Shown one piece after another: positions 50,690 through 61,989 of a stretch of DNA of 64,000 nucleotides. This stretch comes from Macrocybe gigantea (Eukaryota; Basidiomycota; Agaricomycetes; Agaricales; Callistosporiaceae). A program made the translations under genes and the position numbers. The DNA is taken from positions 1 to 64,000 of the forward strand of contig SJRY01000183.1 of NCBI GenBank assembly GCA_011319805.1, in the 5' to 3' direction. How positions within the stretch are numbered: position 1 is the first letter of the stretch; each line of letters starts with the position of its first letter. Below the pieces are notes generated by a model. The model made no database searches. It saw only the letters and a list, made by a program, of their open reading frames with translations, and had not been told where the DNA came from.

Positions 50690-51445
50690 ATCGTTTACTC
50701 CTTTATTACCTTAGATCACTTATAGAATATTTCCTGTTAATTTAAATGATTTATAAACTTTTAGATATTTAGGTAAAACTAATGAATATAAGGATGAATA
50801 TAATTCTATAGAACTATTTAATATTGAAATATAATAAAATGAATTTAAAAGTAAATTATTTTTAATTGATAACTCTTTTTAATTAATAGTGATAAAGCTA
50901 TATATAATCTATTGTGGAAATTTTTAAATTTTATTATAAATAATTCAAACTATTTTTAAATTATATTTGAACATAAGTTAGGAAGTTTCGAGGGTTATTT
51001 TATTTATAAAAATCTTAGTAATTAATGTTAACCTTACAAAATTAACACAATTATAGATACTAAAAATAAATTTATAATTATTACTTATAAACATGATAAT
51101 TTAATTACATTTAAATGGTTAGACTCTTATAGAATATTAACCGTTAGTTTAGATGATTTATGTAAAAAATTTAAAACACAAGGTCAACTTAGTAAATATA
51201 AGATTGAATTTCATTCAACCAATTTCTTTGAAAATAATAAATCTCTGAGAATAATACAACAATTATTGTATACAAGAGTCTGTTGCTTTATTACAAACAT
51301 TCTTATAATCTCAAGAAATATATATTAAAGATTTTAATATTGATATCACCACTATTGTATCAACATCCAGTGTGTCATTAAAAAGAGTTAGAAATAAATT
51401 TCTTAAACATAATATACCTTCATTTAAAATTAAAGTTTGGAATAT
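50690..51445 (+). pseudogene. dpo: family-B DNA polymerase fragment, copy 1 (exonuclease domain)
   Basis: A decayed copy parallel to 51650-52265: SKLFLIDNS, an Exo II-like FEHKLGSFEGYFIYK (about 50967), KWLDSYRILTVSLDDLCK (about 51114), and FNIDITTIVSTSSVSLK (about 51331) leading into FLKHNIPSFK (about 51402). The last part runs open into the next copy, so the ORF at 51372-51725 joins the end of one exonuclease domain to the start of another. Confidence 0.75.
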
Positions 51446-51499
51446 GGATAATTCTCTTAATAAACATATAAAACATAATAAAAATACAAATAATATGTT

Positions 51500-52790
51500 A
51501 TTAAAAAGAAATTATTCTACTAAAATTAATAATAAATATGTGGAAAATTATATAAAACCTTATAAACATAATTATACAACAACTTTAACCCCTATTAGTA
51601 CAATGGATATTGAAACAATAAATTATAATGATGTTCAAATACCTATTGCTATTTCAATTGCTTATACAGATTATAATAATAATATAAAAACTAAATTATT
51701 CTTAATCGATAATATTATTAAATAATATAGAGAAAGCTGTAAATAATTTATGAAGTGATTTTTTTAATTTATAATTAACAACCATAATTATTTTAAAAAT
51801 ATATTTGTACATAATCTAGGCAGTTTTGATGGTTATTTTATTTATAAAGCTTTAAGTAAAATGTATAAACCTAATCAAATTAATACAATTATAGATAATA
51901 AAAATAAATTTATATTAATTCATTTTTAAGATCACAAAATTCAAATTAAATGGTTAGACTCTTATAGAATATTTCCAGTTAGTTTAAATGATCTATGTAA
52001 AATGTTTAATGTTACAGGTAAAAGTAACGTTTATAAAGATGGATATAATTCTATACAATTGTTTAACACTCTAAAATTATTAGAAGAATTTAAAAATTAT
52101 AGTATACAAGATTCATTAGCGTTATTACAAGCATTATTACAAGCTCAATTAAAATATCATAATGATTTTAACATTGATATCACTAGTATTGTATCAAGTT
52201 CTTCTTTATCATTAAAAATATTTAAAAACATTTTTCTTAAACATAATATACCTTCATTTAAAAAATCTATTGATAATTTTATTAGAAAAAGTTATTTTGG
52301 AGGAGGAATAGATTATTATAAAGCTTATGAACAAAATCTATATTATTATTATGTAAATTCATTATACCCTTTTGCTATGTGTAAACCTATGCCTTTTGAA
52401 ATAATTAAAGAGCATAAAAATATGGATTTAACATTAACTAAAGATAGTGATTTATTTGGTTTCTTTGAATGTGAATGTTATGTACCAAATAATGTTAGAC
52501 CAATGTTACCTTATAAACATAAAGGCAAAACTATATATCCTTAGGGGAGTTGAATAGGTAATTATTTTACTGAAGAAATGAAAGCTTTAATGAAATATGG
52601 TTATAAATTTAAACTTTTAAATGGTTATGAGTTTTGTAAAATAAACTTATTTAGTGATTATGTACAACATTTTTACAATATTAAAAAAAATTCTGGTGGA
52701 TCTAGTAAATTTATTGCTAAATTACATTTAAATGGATTAGAGGGGAGATAAGTATAATAGTTTATGTTTATAAGAGATAAAAGGGATTAT
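51500..52790 (+). pseudogene. dpo: family-B DNA polymerase fragment, copy 2, truncated
   Basis: Better preserved than copy 1. Exo I STMDIETINY (51597), Exo II FVHNLGSFDGYFIYK (about 51808), Exo III YSIQDSLALL (52101), the YxGG-type SYFGGGIDYYKAYEQ (52290) and motif A YYYVNSLYPFAM (52341), in which the catalytic Asp of the usual DVNSLYP appears replaced by Tyr. Stops occur at about 51735, 51929 and 52542. The polymerase ends near 52750, before motifs B and C. An inactive remnant of a linear plasmid. Confidence 0.85.
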
Positions 52791-53229
52791 TAAATTTTAT
52801 AATTCGGATAGTTTGATAGAGAATACAATATAATAATTAATTATTTATTCATTATTATAATAATTGTTACGAATAATTATATTTATACAATATCTAATAT
52901 ATACTGGGTTAATATAATTATAATAAAAGTTTCAAAGATGAAATAAAAATTTTATTTAAGACCAAAAAAAATTTTAAATATCTATTAATTTTATGTGATA
53001 CTTTTAATATATTTATAACAAGAGAATGGATATAAAGATCATTTATGATCAATAGAATTAGTGATAATATATACAATTTAATTACCGTATTACATATTAA
53101 TTATCACACATGTTACTATTTTTAAAAATAATTTTAATCACATTTAAATATCTTTACATAATTTTAACTAAAATTGTAACACAATTATCAATATTAAATA
53201 TTAGAATAGATAATATTATTAACAATTTT
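52791..53229 (+). other. intergenic, no gene seen
   Basis: AT-rich sequence after the truncated polymerase. Some runs could be further polymerase relics, but no motif is readable. Confidence 0.45.
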
Positions 53230-53880
53230 AGTACAGATAAAAATAATAAATTTAATTTTTATACTTTTTTTCGATATAATTTATAAAACAATTGTTATTA
53301 TAAGTATATTAGCTTCAACAATATTTTTAGCTTCAAATGACTCTCAAATTTTCAACACAACAATATTTTCAATATATTTTAATCATTTTTATAATTTATT
53401 TATAGATTTTTTATAAAAATAAATTTATTCAATTTATAATAGAGTTAAATTTAATTTATAATAAAAATATAAGTTAAACTATTAATACTAATAATGAGGA
53501 TATAACTGATCTGACATAATATATATATAATGATGAAGAATCTAACTTAAAAATAGATAACTCTCAAACTATAAATAATGATAATGATTCAAAAAGTTTG
53601 TTTATTTATTTTATTTATTTATTTTATTTATTTTATTATATCAACAATGTTATTATTTGGTATATTATATTTCGTTTATGAATTTAGTACCCAATATGGA
53701 ACTATTTTACAAGAATTAGGTAATGTGACTCAATTAAAACAATTATTTGATAATCTAGATATTTATTCTATTGTATATGATTCACCAACTTTTTCAGATT
53801 ATTTTCACTCCCCTCCACAAATTATGTCACCTGATACTTTTCAAAAAGAGTTAGAATTACTTGAAGAGAAATATAAATAG
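53230..53880 (+). pseudogene. fragment of a membrane-protein gene
   Basis: Charged pieces (NDEESNLKIDNSQTINND, about 53531) run into a hydrophobic helix across a frameshift in a TTTAT repeat near 53600-53640. A 100-residue frame from 53578 to 53880 gives the helix (IIWYIIF-type in one frame, STMLLFGILYFVYEF in the other) and a polar C-terminus ending KELELLEEKYK. It could be a separate small gene, but the upstream coding-like sequence in another frame favours a relic. Confidence 0.4.
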
Positions 53881-54127
53881 ATAAGAAAGAAATTAAAAAA
53901 GTTAATTTTGAAAGATATAAATCAAAGGGTACTATTACTCATTAGACGATTATTAAAATTTGAAATATCAAATAAAGATTAATTAAATATTTTATAAGTA
54001 ACCTATTATTTTTTAAAATTTTAATTATATATAATGATATTTTAATTGAGTTGAGATTTATTATTATTAATATAATTAATTTTATAATTAATTAATAATA
54101 TTTGTTTAAAAGTAGAAGAAATTTAAA

Positions 54128-54200
54128 AAGAAGTTATTAATTAGGTAATTATGATAAATATTTTTTTATATTTATATAGGTTCGAATCCTTTACTTCTTA
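54128..54200 (+). tRNA. tRNA-like element, possibly degenerate tRNA-Lys (TTT)
   Basis: 73 nt. Acceptor AAGAAGT pairs perfectly with ACTTCTT; the D arm is TAAT-TAGGTA-ATTA; the T arm is ATAGG-TTCGAAT-CCTTT with one T-T mismatch; the discriminator is A. The anticodon arm is abnormal: AAATA/TATTT closes an 8-nt loop TTTTTTTA (or an 8-bp stem closes six T). A standard 7-nt loop with anticodon TTT would need one base less. Either a pseudo-tRNA or a tRNA with an odd anticodon loop. Confidence 0.45.
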
Positions 54201-54466
54201 GATTATATTATAATATTTAAATGATATTAATATATTTAATTGTTATAATATAAGAATTTATTATGAAGATTAATCTTAAGATGCTTTTTAATTCAAAAAT
54301 TATAATATTATTAAAAAAATATAATATTATAATAATTATATATGAATTAGAGTTGTGAATTATATATTCACTAAGCATTTATCTTAAATTTAATAATAAT
54401 TTTTGTTATAAAGATTTAAGGAACTAGTAAATTAAGATCTAGACTTTTATTAACATAAAAAATAAA

Positions 54467-55189
54467 ATGAGAGAGTTAATAAAAAACTTTGGCAAATTTA
54501 TAAGTGGTGCGGCTAGTGCTGTCACTTTGCATTCTTATTATAATTCCTTAAAAGACAATAGGCTGAAAGAGCAACTAGAAACAGCTTCTAGAAGATGGAG
54601 AGAATCTGAAATGCGAGTTCATGAATTGGAGAAGAAAGATTTAATGAATCAAATTGAACATACAAAGTTGTCCTCTTTAAAAAGTCCAGTTGAAACTTCA
54701 CAACAACAAATTAAAAATGAATTAGAACAAATTAACCGATTTGAAGATAATTCTGAACTAAACTCTCAGATAACTGAACGAGTACAAAATATTACTACTG
54801 AAATAGATAAAGTGACTAATACAGTAGATGAGATTATTGATAATATAAAAAAAAATTTTTTGGGTGATAATGATTGGTTAACTTCTATTAAAGAGAGAAT
54901 AGAAAATTGGAATAGTCTTTTATCAGATTTAAGTACAGAACAATTAGGTGCCTTAGCTCATTTATCCTCTGCTATATTTATTTTATTTTGTTTGAGTAGC
55001 ATAATTGTTATAATATACAGTGAATTTTTATTGGATTTTTTTAAATTAGAGGATAAATATCCTAGATTAGGACGATTCATAAGAATAAGAAAGATGTTTC
55101 AACATTTTTATTTATTTATGAATTTTATTTTCATTATTATTACTTTATTTGCTATAATATTCATTAATTTTTATGTTTTATATAAATAA
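54467..55189 (+). CDS. hypothetical coiled-coil membrane protein, intact
   Basis: 240 residues from ATG 54467. A short Gly/Ala helix (FISGAASAVTLHSYYNSL, residues about 10-28) is followed by a long charged coiled-coil-like region (about 30-150). Then come LSTEQLGALAHLSSA, a helix, the loop DFFKLEDKYPRLGRFIRIR, and a final helix. The order and key phrases match 18712-19473 (LSLEQLVALF, NLDTKYPKLSIYI) and 25555-26557. It retains more G/C than its flanks and has no breaks. Function unknown; a membrane-anchored coiled coil is all that can be inferred. Confidence 0.68.
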   Translation: MRELIKNFGKFISGAASAVTLHSYYNSLKDNRLKEQLETASRRWRESEMRVHELEKKDLMNQIEHTKLSSLKSPVETSQQQIKNELEQINRFEDNSELNSQITERVQNITTEIDKVTNTVDEIIDNIKKNFLGDNDWLTSIKERIENWNSLLSDLSTEQLGALAHLSSAIFILFCLSSIIVIIYSEFLLDFFKLEDKYPRLGRFIRIRKMFQHFYLFMNFIFIIITLFAIIFINFYVLYK

Positions 55190-55205
55190 TATTAATTTTA
55201 AAATT

Positions 55206-55279
55206 ATTAATCTTATTAATCTTATTAATCTTAGTAATCTTATTAATCTTATTAATCTTAGTAATCTTATTAATCTTAG
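55206..55279 (+). repeat. 9-bp tandem repeat ATTAATCTT/AGTAATCTT
   Basis: About eight copies, 17 nt downstream of the stop of the 54467 gene. The variant AGTAATCTT recurs at regular intervals, so a higher-order 27/18-bp unit was probably amplified. Confidence 0.9.
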
Positions 55280-55282
55280 TAG

Positions 55283-56286
55283 TTGAATTTGGAATATTTT
55301 TTAATTATTTTAATTTACCTTTACATTCAACCCCATATTTTAATTTGGTTTATTATTTAATTTTTATAAAAATAATTTATTATTTAAATTAATATTTTTC
55401 TTAACTCAAGAATATAATCATTTATCTCTATTGATTAAATCTAAAAATATATAAATTAAATTAAAAAAATAAATAATTAATACTCCATTTTAATATTTTA
55501 CTTGAAATATTCAAAATTTAGGAATTAATATTTTCGTACCACCTAATGAGGTTCTTATTGTTTTATAGTTAATAATTTTTATAATTTTTTAAAATTTGTG
55601 CTTTTTTATATTATTTTGTTACTTTTTATTAAAGATCTTATAGTAAAAAGTTATTAAATAAAATTAAAATTTTAACTAAATTAATAAAATTAATTTTTAT
55701 TAAAAACTAGTTTATATTTTGTAATAATATAAATTTAAATTTTTAATTAATAATTGGGATTATTATTCATATTTGTTTTAAATTGTTTTATTATTTTAAA
55801 TCTTATTAATTTTGTTTTAGTAATTTAATATTAAAATAATTTTTATTAAGTTAAATTTATTTTTAGTATCCTTCTCTTACAAAATAAATAAATGAATATA
55901 TTTTTATATATTTGTTATCTAATAATAATTTATTATTTAATTTATAAAAAAAATATTTTTATTTAAAAATGACAGATTTATTTAAGGTTAATTAAGAATA
56001 GATAATATTAATATAATTTTATTTTCTTATCTTTAGTCTTTATCTTTAAGTGTAGTGTTTATTAAAATAAAGTATAATTTTAATAAAAGAGAGTATAATT
56101 ATATCTCTCGACTAATTAAATACAACTTTAATTTATAAATAAATAAAAAATTAATAAGTCTCCACTTAACTAAATATCCACTAGGTATAATTAAATTTTA
56201 TAAATTTTAAAACTAAATTAAATGAATAAAATAAATAATTTTTATAATTTTTTAAATAAAAATTAAATTAATTAAATTAAAAAATA
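55283..56286 (+). other. intergenic region upstream of nad4, no gene seen
   Basis: AT-rich with long T and A runs. Presumably it contains the nad4 leader (56200-56286). No tRNA and no family motif was found. Confidence 0.5.
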
Positions 56287-57738
56287 ATGATCACTTTACT
56301 TTTATTAATCCCAATATTAGGTTCTTTATTATTACTCCCAATACCTTCAAATGGATTAACTACTCACACACAAATGAAGAAAATAGCATTAATAACTTCA
56401 CTAATAAATTTCTTTCTTTCTTTATATCTCTGGTCTCAATTTGATTTCAATACCACCCAATATCAATTTGTCTCAGAATTTAATCAATTAAATTTTTGTC
56501 ATTTAAATTTTGGTATAGATGGAGTATCTATTTATTTTGTATTATTAACAACTTTTGTAACACCAATTGCATTATTATCAAATTATTCAAATATAAATAA
56601 AAATTTAAAATTATTTTTAATTTCATTTTTACTATTAGAAACTTTACAAATATGTGCATTTGTTTCTTTAGATTTATTATTATTTTATATCTTTTTTGAA
56701 AGTGTATTACCAATATTATTTATAATTATAATCCTATTTGGTCATGGAACAGATAGATTTAGATCTGCATTTTTATTCTTTTTATATACTTTAGCTGGGA
56801 GTTTACCTATGTTATTATGTATATTATTAATTTATAGTTATATAGGATCAACAGATTTTCAATTAATCTCTTTATATGAAATAAGTTTAGAATATCAAAA
56901 AATATTATGGTTAGGCTTTTTTATAGCTTTGGCAGTAAAAACACCTTTATATCCATTTATTATCTGGTTACCTAAAGCACATAGTGATTCTCCTTTAGCA
57001 GGATCAATAATATTAGCTGCTACAATATTAAAATTAGCAACATATGGTTATATTAGAGTTTTAATTAATTTTTTACCTGATGCAAGTAATTATTTTAGTC
57101 CTTTAATACAAACTATAGCAGTAATTACTATAATTTATGCTTCTTTATCTACAATTATTCAACAAGATACAAAAAGATTAATAGCTTATAGTAGTGTAGC
57201 TCATATGGGTGTAGTAGTCTTAGGATTATTTTCAAATACAATACAAGGAATAGAAGGTGCCATATTATTAGCTTTAGCTCATGGTTTTGTTAGTCCAGCT
57301 TTATTTACTTGTGTGGGTGGAATTATTTATGATAGAACTGGAAAAAGAATTATTAATTATATTAGAGGATTAGTAACTTATATGCCTGTATTTACTATAT
57401 TATTTTTTATTTTTATTATATGTAATACAGGAATACCTTTAAGTCTTAATTTTTTAGGAGAACAATTATCTTTAATTGGTATATGGCAAGAAAATCCAAT
57501 AATTGCTACCTTAGGAGCCACTGGAATAGTATTATCTGCATGTTATTCTTTATTTTTATTTAATAGACTTTCTTATGGTTCTTATTCTCCTCATTTACCT
57601 ATATTAAAAGATATAAATAGAAGAGAATATTACTTATTATTAAGTTTATTAATACCAACTATTGTTTTTGGAATATTACCTAATGTTTTATTGAATCCTC
57701 TACATACATCTATATCTGCTTTACTTTATACTTTTTAA
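56287..57738 (+). CDS. nad4: NADH dehydrogenase subunit 4
   Basis: 483 residues, normal for fungal Nad4, intronless. A proton-pumping antiporter-like membrane subunit of complex I. Hallmarks: FGIDGVSIYFVLLTTFVTPI, the FFESVLPILFIIIILFGHG segment with the conserved Glu, FIIWLPKAHSDSPLAGSIIL (Lys/His of the proton path), KLATYGYIRVLINF, RLIAYSSVAHMGVVVLG and LALAHGFVSPALFTCVGGIIY (each overlapping 20 residues only in part). ATG at 56287 gives the usual MITLLLLIPILGSLLL start. Confidence 0.98.
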   Translation: MITLLLLIPILGSLLLLPIPSNGLTTHTQMKKIALITSLINFFLSLYLWSQFDFNTTQYQFVSEFNQLNFCHLNFGIDGVSIYFVLLTTFVTPIALLSNYSNINKNLKLFLISFLLLETLQICAFVSLDLLLFYIFFESVLPILFIIIILFGHGTDRFRSAFLFFLYTLAGSLPMLLCILLIYSYIGSTDFQLISLYEISLEYQKILWLGFFIALAVKTPLYPFIIWLPKAHSDSPLAGSIILAATILKLATYGYIRVLINFLPDASNYFSPLIQTIAVITIIYASLSTIIQQDTKRLIAYSSVAHMGVVVLGLFSNTIQGIEGAILLALAHGFVSPALFTCVGGIIYDRTGKRIINYIRGLVTYMPVFTILFFIFIICNTGIPLSLNFLGEQLSLIGIWQENPIIATLGATGIVLSACYSLFLFNRLSYGSYSPHLPILKDINRREYYLLLSLLIPTIVFGILPNVLLNPLHTSISALLYTF

Positions 57739-57915
57739 ATTAAATATTTAAATAAATAATAATAATTATAATAATTATAATAATAAATATTTGATTACTT
57801 GTATTAAAATATATAATCTAATCTAATCTAATATAATATAATTTAATATAATATAATATAATATAATTTAATATAATTTAACCTAAGAATTAATACTTTA
57901 ATATTTAATTATTAT

Positions 57916-57916
57916 A

Positions 57917-57967
<51 letters not shown>

Positions 57968-57970
57968 ATA
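57916..57970 (+). repeat. (TAAA)n microsatellite
   Basis: About 13 copies of TAAA directly before the nad6 leader repeat. An (ATATA/ATTTA)-type degenerate repeat lies just upstream at about 57826-57890. Confidence 0.93.
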
Positions 57971-58557
57971 TATAAAAAAATAAAATATTCAACTCTTGAA
58001 TGCTTAGTCATCCTGCCTTAAATGTAAATTTAAATTCTAAATTTAATCCTTAAGGTCAATTCTTCTTGGTTAAACCTGCAAAAAATACATACTAATTAAT
58101 ATAAACTATTAATTATTATAATAATTTTTTTTGTTTAATGCCTTATACTCAAATATAAATAATATCGAATATAAAAATATACTTCTTTTGATATAAAAAA
58201 ATAATAGAACGTTTAAAATGTACTCTTTATTTATTTAAATTTAATTAATTAAAAAAATATTCTTATATTATAAAAATAAAATAAAATAATTTAATTAATA
58301 TTAGTTATTAAAAAAATAAAAAAATAAAAAATTTATTAAAAATTACTTTAATAATTGTATATTAATACTTAAATAATAATATAAAATATAAAATATATAT
58401 AAAATAAAAATATAACTAAATATATATAATATATAATAATATATTAATTAATAAAAAAAATAATAAAATCTAAAAATAATAAAAAATATAATAATAATTA
58501 ATTAAAAATATAAATAATATAAACTAAACGTAGGCAAAATAAATCATATATTTAATA
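57968..58557 (+). promoter_or_regulatory. nad6 leader (source of the copy at 18422)
   Basis: 57968-58150 is nearly identical to 18422-18602, with further shared islands 'aataatagaacgt' (58199) and 'acgtaggcaa' (58528) just before the start codon. Between the islands lies AT-rich filler (about 58220-58520) absent from the other copy. Retention in front of a core gene suggests promoter or 5'-UTR signals. Confidence 0.7.
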
Positions 58558-59184
58558 ATGACAACTATTTTTATAAATATTTTAGCATTTGGTACCTTAT
58601 TATCAAGTGTATTTTCTATAACTTCAAAAAATCCTGTAATATCAGTTATTTTTTTAATTTCAACTTTTGTTCAAGCAGCATTATATTTAATTCTTATTGG
58701 TATTAATTTTGTAGGTATTTCTTATATTATAGTATATGTAGGTGCAATAGCTGTATTATTTTTATTTGTAATTATGATGATTAATATTAAATTAACAGAT
58801 ATATTAGAAACAGGAAATCAATATACTAAAAATTTACCTTTAGCAATAGCAATTGGATCTTTATTTATATATATAATATTTACAATTATACCATTTAATT
58901 TTAATAATGTACCAGCTTTCTCTATATTATTAGATAAAATTACATATTTAAATAGTATATTATCTAATTCTCAAATTATCTCTTTAAATTTTATTAATTC
59001 TATTGTAAATAATTATTTATTAACATCATTTTCTGATGTGATAATAACAGAATTTCAACAAATAGAAATTTTAGGTCATGGTTTATATACTTATGGGGGT
59101 GTATTATTAATAACATTAAGTATGATATTATTATTAGCTATGTTTGCTACTATAGTAATTTCTAGATCTAATAATAATTTATAG
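58558..59184 (+). CDS. nad6: NADH dehydrogenase subunit 6
   Basis: 208 residues, normal fungal length, intronless. A small membrane subunit of complex I involved in the transition needed for proton pumping. Hallmarks: SVFSITSKNPVISVIFLIST, QAALYLILIGINFVGISYII and VYVGAIAVLFLFVIMMINIK, and a conserved final helix YTYGGVLLITLSMILLLAM. ATG 58558 (MTTIFINILAF) fits relatives. Confidence 0.97.
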   Translation: MTTIFINILAFGTLLSSVFSITSKNPVISVIFLISTFVQAALYLILIGINFVGISYIIVYVGAIAVLFLFVIMMINIKLTDILETGNQYTKNLPLAIAIGSLFIYIIFTIIPFNFNNVPAFSILLDKITYLNSILSNSQIISLNFINSIVNNYLLTSFSDVIITEFQQIEILGHGLYTYGGVLLITLSMILLLAMFATIVISRSNNNL

Positions 59185-59654
59185 TTTATTATATCCTACT
59201 TTTTCTGTATTTAATTTCTTAATAAATTATAATTAATACTTCATACTTAATAATTATTAGTTTATAACTCTTTTGTTTTAATTTATTAAAATTATTTAAT
59301 TATATAATTAACCCTAATATAAATTATTAATATAAATTATAAATATAACTAATATAAATTAATCCATTAATAAATTTATACTAATTAATTCCCCTATACT
59401 CATATAAAAATATAAATATATAAATATATATATAAAAATATAGTGTAAATCACTTTTTTAATTTAATTATTAAAAATTTAAAACTTTACAAAGAAAAGAA
59501 AGTTTAAAATACTAACATATAATTATATAAATAAAAAAAATGATAATAACTCTAATAACAACAAAATAAATAATTAAAATTTCTCTCTTAAAAGAGTATA
59601 AAATGAAATATTGCAATTGCAAATAAAATACGATAATCAAAAAAAAATTATCTA
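59185..59654 (+). other. intergenic region nad6-rns, no gene seen
   Basis: AT-rich. It presumably holds the rns promoter and the 5' processing site. No tRNA is visible. Confidence 0.5.
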
Positions 59655-61562
59655 ATTTTCAGGATGAATTTAATTTTGGTTCTGATTGAACGTTTTTCAG
59701 TAGTTTTAAGACATGCAAATCGTTGTTCTAAAATTTTTATTAAAATCTAATCTAAATGATAAAAATAAAAAATAATAAGAATAAGGTGTAAAGGTGAGTA
59801 ATGTAAATTAGATTCCTTATAGTCTCCTTAATTAGGGGATAATTTTATTTTTCTAATCACATTAGAGATACTGATTAAAAATATAATAAAGGATAAATTT
59901 ATTAAAAATAGTAAATTTTACCGCTATAAAAATACTAAAATTAAAACAAATAATTTTAATATTAACCTATATTATTATATTCAAATACAGGACAAGTAAA
60001 AGATAAATAAGCTATTTATCCGTAAAGGAACTTTTTTCTGCTATAAGATTCGATTTACTCTGTTTAATGGTAGTTGGAAGGGTAAAAGCCTCCCAAGCCT
60101 ACGATCAGAAGCCATGTTTGATAGATCATATGGCCACATTGGGGATGAAATGTCCCAAGTAGTATTAACTACCAGCAGTCGAGAATATTAGTCAATGCTC
60201 GCAAGAGTGAACTAGCTAACTGAAATCATAAAGTCATAAAATATGAAAATTATGATAATGTAAGGGAAAACCCTGATAATACCTTACTATAAGTGTTGTC
60301 CAAAACTGGTGCCAGAAGACTCGGTAAGGCCAGAGACGCAAACGTTAGTCGTCCTAATCAGGCGTAAAGGGTATGTAGGCTGCTTTAAAAGTTTTAAACT
60401 TTAAATAGCTCTGTTAGATAGTTTAATTATTAAAAATAATTAATATTATTATATAAATACTAAAATATGTTTACTAACAGTAAAGAAAAATGAATTAAAG
60501 CTAGAATCAAATAGAGGATAAGACGAATAATACTTAGAGTAGGGATGATATCTTTAGATACTAAGGGGAATACTAAAGGTGAAAGCTTTTTATCTAGTAA
60601 TGATTGACGCTGAGAAACGAAGGTGAGACTAGGAAATAGGATTAGATACCCAGATACCTCTCACTGTCAACGATGAATGGTGGTTATTAGTTTACTCCCA
60701 AACTGATAACGATGTTAACACGATAACCATTCCGCCTTGCGAGTACGGTTGCAAAACTGAAACCAAAAAAATTAGTCGGTCTCGAAGCAAACGAAGTGAA
60801 GCATGTTATTTAATACGATAATACGCGTAAAATCTTACCAGTTCTTGCATATCCAGTCTATTATTTAAATTTATTTTAACTCTAGATTGAGTAGTTTCTG
60901 ATTATCTTCTTTTCAGAAATTCGTTTACAGGTGTTGCATGGCTGTCGTCAGTCCGTGCTGTGAGAAGTGAGGTTAAATCCACTAACGGACGAAATCCCTA
61001 TTGTTAATTTATACTTAACAATTAATGATTTTTAAATAATTTCATTTGGGGCTAAGACAAGTCGTTATGGCCCTCATGAACTGGGCTATAGACGTGCTAC
61101 AAAAACTTTTACAAAGTGATGCAAAACTAGACATGTATACTTTAAATTGGAATATTTTAATTAAAGTCCTAATGTCATAAGGAATAGCTAATCATTAAAA
61201 AAAGTTATTATTATTAAATATATAAACGGATTGTTGCCTGTAATTCGGCCACATGAAGAAGGAATTTCGAGTAATCGTTGATCATTAGCGCAACGGTGAA
61301 ATATAGATTCGGGATGAACTAACTGTCTGTCGCTGGGAAGAAGCTTAATTTGAGGGAAACTGCCACAAAATTATCTCTTTAACAATTGAATACTTATTTA
61401 TTTGAAATTTGTATAGTTTTTTAATGTTTGTTTATAATTTGTTATATAATAGTTTTTATTAATAAAACACTTTTGTTAAGCTAATTAGTGTCTGTTAACT
61501 CCTTTAAGTAACATCTCAAAAGTCATAGCAAGGTAGCTGTACTGGAAAGTGCTGCTGGAAAA
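59655..61562 (+). rRNA. rns: small-subunit ribosomal RNA
   Basis: The 16S-like RNA of the mitoribosome, about 1.9 kb, with no intron seen. Landmarks: 'ggttctgattgaacg' (59678), 'aactaccagcagtcgagaat' (60168), 530-loop variant 'gtgccagaagactcggtaag' (60310), 'attagatacccagatacctc' (60641), 'gcatggctgtcgtcagtccg' (60937), 'gggctatagacgtgctacaa' (61083), 'cgagtaatcgttgatcatta' (61268) and the 3' region 'aagtcatagcaaggtagctg' (61520). Ends are estimated: the 5' end from the gap before the first landmark, the 3' end from 'ctgctggaaaat'. The variable regions carry AT-rich expansions (for example 61375-61480). Confidence 0.95.
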
Positions 61563-61989
61563 TAAACAAAATTTTAACCCCATTATTATTTGATTTGATT
61601 TGTTTGTGTATAAGAAATTAGTATTTTATGAAAGGGGTTAGTTTGAAATTTTGAAATTATTTAAAGTTAATTTAAAAAAAATTAAAATTAAAATTAAAAA
61701 AAACAAAACAACAAAATTTTAATAAAAGAAAACTAAAAAAATAATAAATAGGTAGGGGGGGGATATAAGGATTTCTTCGTGAATATAAACGCCTCTATAG
61801 AAGGAATACCCTGTCACTCATTTTTTTTGAGTTACTTTCTTTCCTTTGGTGGGTAGGGGGGGTATCGAAATTTCTTTAGCTAATCCTTGTAATATTTTCT
61901 ATGTTTAGGGCTTAATTCTTCTACTGAAAATAAGATATTAATCAGTATAAAAATTTATATCTTCTTAATTATAGTTTAATTGTAATCTA
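61563..61989 (+). other. intergenic region with two G-tract direct repeats
   Basis: After rns. It contains 'ggtaggggggggatat' (about 61751) and 'ggtagggggggtatcg' (about 61854), each followed by an 'atttctt' element, about 103 bp apart. G runs of 7-8 are otherwise absent in this window. A hairpin 'actcattttttttgagt' lies between them (about 61816). Candidates are a replication, transcription-termination or recombination site. Confidence 0.6.
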
